Part shown: in pieces, positions 6,538 through 8,251 of the stretch
Numbering within the stretch: position 1 is the first letter of the stretch
How the letters are laid out: each line of letters opens with the position of its first letter
Source: an uncultured Porphyromonadaceae bacterium
GTDB taxonomy: Bacteria; Bacteroidota; Bacteroidia; Bacteroidales; Muribaculaceae
Assembly (NCBI GenBank): GCA_902462525.1
Contig: CABQCA010000103.1
Location: 1-8,251 of the forward strand
Length of the DNA stretch: 8,251 bases
Reading direction: 5' to 3'
The notes under the pieces: generated by a model
What the model saw: only the letters and a program-made list of their open reading frames with translations
Database searches by the model: none
What the model was told of the DNA's origin: nothing
Made by a program: the position numbers and the translations under genes

Positions 6538-7521
6538 TTAATTAGAAATTATTCTGCCGTCGAGGAATGTGATGTCGTGAATGACGGTTCCGTCGGCCAG
6601 TCGCAGCCATGTCCGTATAGACGGATCGTCGCGTTGCAGCACTATGACCCGTGCGCCCGGTGTGCCGATGTGGTTGTAGACGGTTTTGCCGCCGGAATAG
6701 CGTCCGTAGGCAAGCAGTACGTCGTAGTATGCCGCTGCGAAGTCATTGTCGTGGTCGTGGCCGAAGAACACTCCTTTTACGTCGCCCTGCTCCTTGATGG
6801 CGCAGAACATTCCCGAGTTCAGGTCGGGGCTACACACCTTTTCGCCCATAGTGCCGATAATAGAGGTTTTGGCAGAGGCATCGGCATAGGCTGTCTCGGG
6901 GAGGGGAATGTGCAGAAACATCAGAGCCGGCATTCGGCCAAGCGAGTCGCTCGCTGCCTTGTACCATAGTATCTGCTCTTGTTTCAGCCAGTCGTATTTT
7001 CCGGTTCTTTTAAGTTTCGAGCCTCGGTGAGAGTCGAGGAAGTATAGAGCCGCAGCAGCCTCGGTGCTGTCCTTAGCGGCGCCGACCGTCACAACATAGT
7101 CGGGTGACTCGGCATCGCCTCTCGGAGGCATTATCGAGCCAGGCAGAGCGGAAATGTAGTCGTAAAATTCGGGGTAGCTCAGATCGAACTGAGTGTCGTG
7201 ATTTCCGAAAACAAAGGCGAAAGGAAGTCCGCGGACTATTATCGGCGCCATGACGCTGTCGATAGCCTCGATGCCGCGGTCGGAATAGAGCAGATCGCCG
7301 GTGAGGACCACCAGATCGGGGTTTTCCGCATCAAGAACCGATGCTATGCATCGTGTGGCTGTGCGTGATGCCTTTTTGCCGGTCTTATAGTGGGTGTCGG
7401 TAATCTGAACGATTTTCAGTTCGCCGGAATCATTAAACTCAAGGCCCTCTGCCGAGGCGCCGGTGGCACCGAAGCAGAGAGCTGAGAGAATGATATTTAT
7501 AAAGAAAAGATTGAATTTCAT
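6538..7521 (-). CDS. Secreted calcineurin-like metallophosphoesterase
   Basis: The 327-residue product begins with a signal peptide (hydrophobic about 5-19, likely cleavage after GASA near residue 24), so it acts outside the cytoplasm. The metal-binding motifs of the calcineurin-like superfamily appear in order: DTH (42-44), GD in LTGDLL (75-76), GNHD (106-109), the histidine of FLHIPLPE (204) and GHDHDND (254-260). All residues needed for a two-metal centre are present. The arrangement, especially KIVQITDTHY and PDLVVLTGDLL, resembles the Dcr2/purple-acid-phosphatase-like group of phosphoesterases. The true substrate (phosphomonoester, phosphodiester or nucleotide) cannot be told from sequence. 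The ATG overlaps the stop of the upstream SUMF1-domain gene by 4 bases (ATGA), so the two are probably translated together. The stop TAA is at 6538-6540. Confidence 0.92.
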   Translation of the reverse strand: MKFNLFFINIILSALCFGATGASAEGLEFNDSGELKIVQITDTHYKTGKKASRTATRCIASVLDAENPDLVVLTGDLLYSDRGIEAIDSVMAPIIVRGLPFAFVFGNHDTQFDLSYPEFYDYISALPGSIMPPRGDAESPDYVVTVGAAKDSTEAAAALYFLDSHRGSKLKRTGKYDWLKQEQILWYKAASDSLGRMPALMFLHIPLPETAYADASAKTSIIGTMGEKVCSPDLNSGMFCAIKEQGDVKGVFFGHDHDNDFAAAYYDVLLAYGRYSGGKTVYNHIGTPGARVIVLQRDDPSIRTWLRLADGTVIHDITFLDGRIISN

Positions 7522-8251
7522 TCCAGAATAAGTCGCAGACCTGTGTCAAGTGAAACTACATCTTCGGGAGCGCGCCGGCGGTAGGCATTGCGGAGTTGGT
7601 CTTCGGAACTGTTCCATGCGCCGCCACGTCGTACGCGGTCTTTGCCTTCGGTCTCTTCGGGGTCTGTTACGGTGCCTTTGGAATATTCCTTCTTAAAGTC
7701 ACGGCAGAGTTCCCACACATTACCGCTCATGTCGTAGAGCCCCAGTTCGTTGGGTTTGAGCTTTCCGACTTCGTGGGTGCGTTTCATGCTGTTGAGATTG
7801 CTCCAGCCCACTTCCTGACTGTCGTCGGAACCGCTGAAGCGGTGCAGGGCACCGAGATGACCGCCGCGGGCGGCATACTCCCACTGGGCTTCGGTGGGAA
7901 GGTCGAAGTTCTGACCGGTGAGAGTGTTGAGTTTGTTGATAAACTGCTGGGCATCCAACCACGATATGTTGTCGACTGGCTTTGCAGGGTCGATGAAAAC
8001 CGACGGATTGCTGCCCATCACGGCTTCCCATACAGCTTGGGTGACTTCCGTTTTGCCCATGTAGAAGGGTTTGCGGATAATGACGCGGTGTACGGGCTTT
8101 TCGTCGCCTTCCTTGCTGTTCTGCTCGGGTGTGGCACCCATTTCGAACATGCCTGGATTTACTTTAATCATAGTGAAACTCAGGTCGGTGCCGGGAATGG
8201 CTACTACCATGCTGTCAGCAACTTCGCCGGGAGCGGCGGGTTTGGCTTCTT
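7518..8251 (-). CDS. SUMF1/FGE-sulfatase-domain protein, N-terminus outside the window
   Basis: The frame is open to the right edge (243 complete codons visible). An ATG exists at 8210, but the frame continues upstream as EAKPAAPGEVADS, a Pro/Ala-rich linker, so the gene is probably longer and has an N-terminal part beyond the window. The rest is one formylglycine-generating-enzyme-like (SUMF1) domain: MIKVNPGMFEMGAT, the MGKTEVTQAVWEAVMGSNPS segment, PVDNISWLDAQQF, LPTEAQWEYAARGG, ELGLYDMSGNVWEL, RRGGAW and a terminal GLRLILE. In true FGEs the copper-binding catalytic cysteines lie near the end, after RGGSW. Here that region (WNSSEDQLRNAYRRRAPED) has none, and the only cysteine seen is in WELC. 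It is therefore probably not an oxidase for sulfatase maturation but one of the many Bacteroidota proteins that use the fold for binding or scaffolding, as GldJ and GldK do. It is coupled to the downstream phosphoesterase. Confidence 0.9.
   Translation of the reverse strand, partial: EAKPAAPGEVADSMVVAIPGTDLSFTMIKVNPGMFEMGATPEQNSKEGDEKPVHRVIIRKPFYMGKTEVTQAVWEAVMGSNPSVFIDPAKPVDNISWLDAQQFINKLNTLTGQNFDLPTEAQWEYAARGGHLGALHRFSGSDDSQEVGWSNLNSMKRTHEVGKLKPNELGLYDMSGNVWELCRDFKKEYSKGTVTDPEETEGKDRVRRGGAWNSSEDQLRNAYRRRAPEDVVSLDTGLRLILE

Noticed and set aside
6469..6969. Plus-strand frame of 166 codons directly after the WG-repeat gene
   Set aside because: It is antisense to the phosphoesterase, whose metal-binding motifs are intact, and it would have to run through the hairpin at 6476-6511.
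7518..8210. SUMF1-domain gene starting at the ATG at 8210 as a complete gene
   Set aside because: The frame stays open to the window edge with a Pro/Ala-rich linker, and a start at 8210 would leave no signal peptide or N-terminal region.
1..8251. CRISPR array, tRNA or rRNA genes, transposase or phage genes
   Set aside because: I looked for regularly spaced repeats, tRNA-like arms, and recombinase or transposase motifs and saw none.

Overview
The window looks like a piece of a Bacteroidota chromosome, most likely order Bacteroidales (a Muribaculaceae-like gut lineage would fit; this is inference). The grounds are a type IX secretion (T9SS) C-terminal sorting domain, an Omp28-type thioredoxin-like domain behind bacterial Ig-like and jelly-roll-like modules, a lipoprotein built of WG repeats, two promoters of the Bacteroidota form TTG-N20-TAnnTTTG, and starts without clear Shine-Dalgarno sites.

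Left part (1-2516): two cell-surface protein genes stand head to head and overlap by a few bases near 1857-1869. On the minus strand, 623 codons of a large secreted protein (two Ig-like units, a choice-of-anchor-J-like module, then an Omp28/thioredoxin-like domain with a CGNC motif) run off the left edge. On the plus strand, a 219-codon frame ends in a T9SS sorting domain. Neither frame has a complete signal peptide, although both proteins look exported. This junction is the most unusual point of the window. It could be an inversion breakpoint, a silent cassette pair of a phase-variable locus, two decayed 5' ends, or an assembly chimera.

Middle part (2517-5117): a strong hairpin with a perfect 15-bp stem separates the plus-strand surface gene from a minus-strand two-gene operon. 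The operon is rfbD (dTDP-4-dehydrorhamnose reductase), whose 3' end overlaps the start of prfC (peptide chain release factor 3). A well-formed promoter lies just upstream of rfbD. A second, divergent promoter in the same 180-base gap serves the next gene.

Right part (5118-8251): a plus-strand WG-repeat lipoprotein gene, visibly more AT-rich than its neighbours, converges on a minus-strand pair. That pair is a formylglycine-generating-enzyme-like (SUMF1) domain protein, which enters from the right edge, followed with a 4-base ATGA overlap by a secreted calcineurin-like phosphoesterase. The overlaps suggest that rfbD-prfC and SUMF1-phosphoesterase are each translationally coupled. No RNA gene, CRISPR array, insertion sequence or phage gene was seen, and I do not see a convincing new multi-gene system. 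No gene-free stretch exceeds 300 bases.
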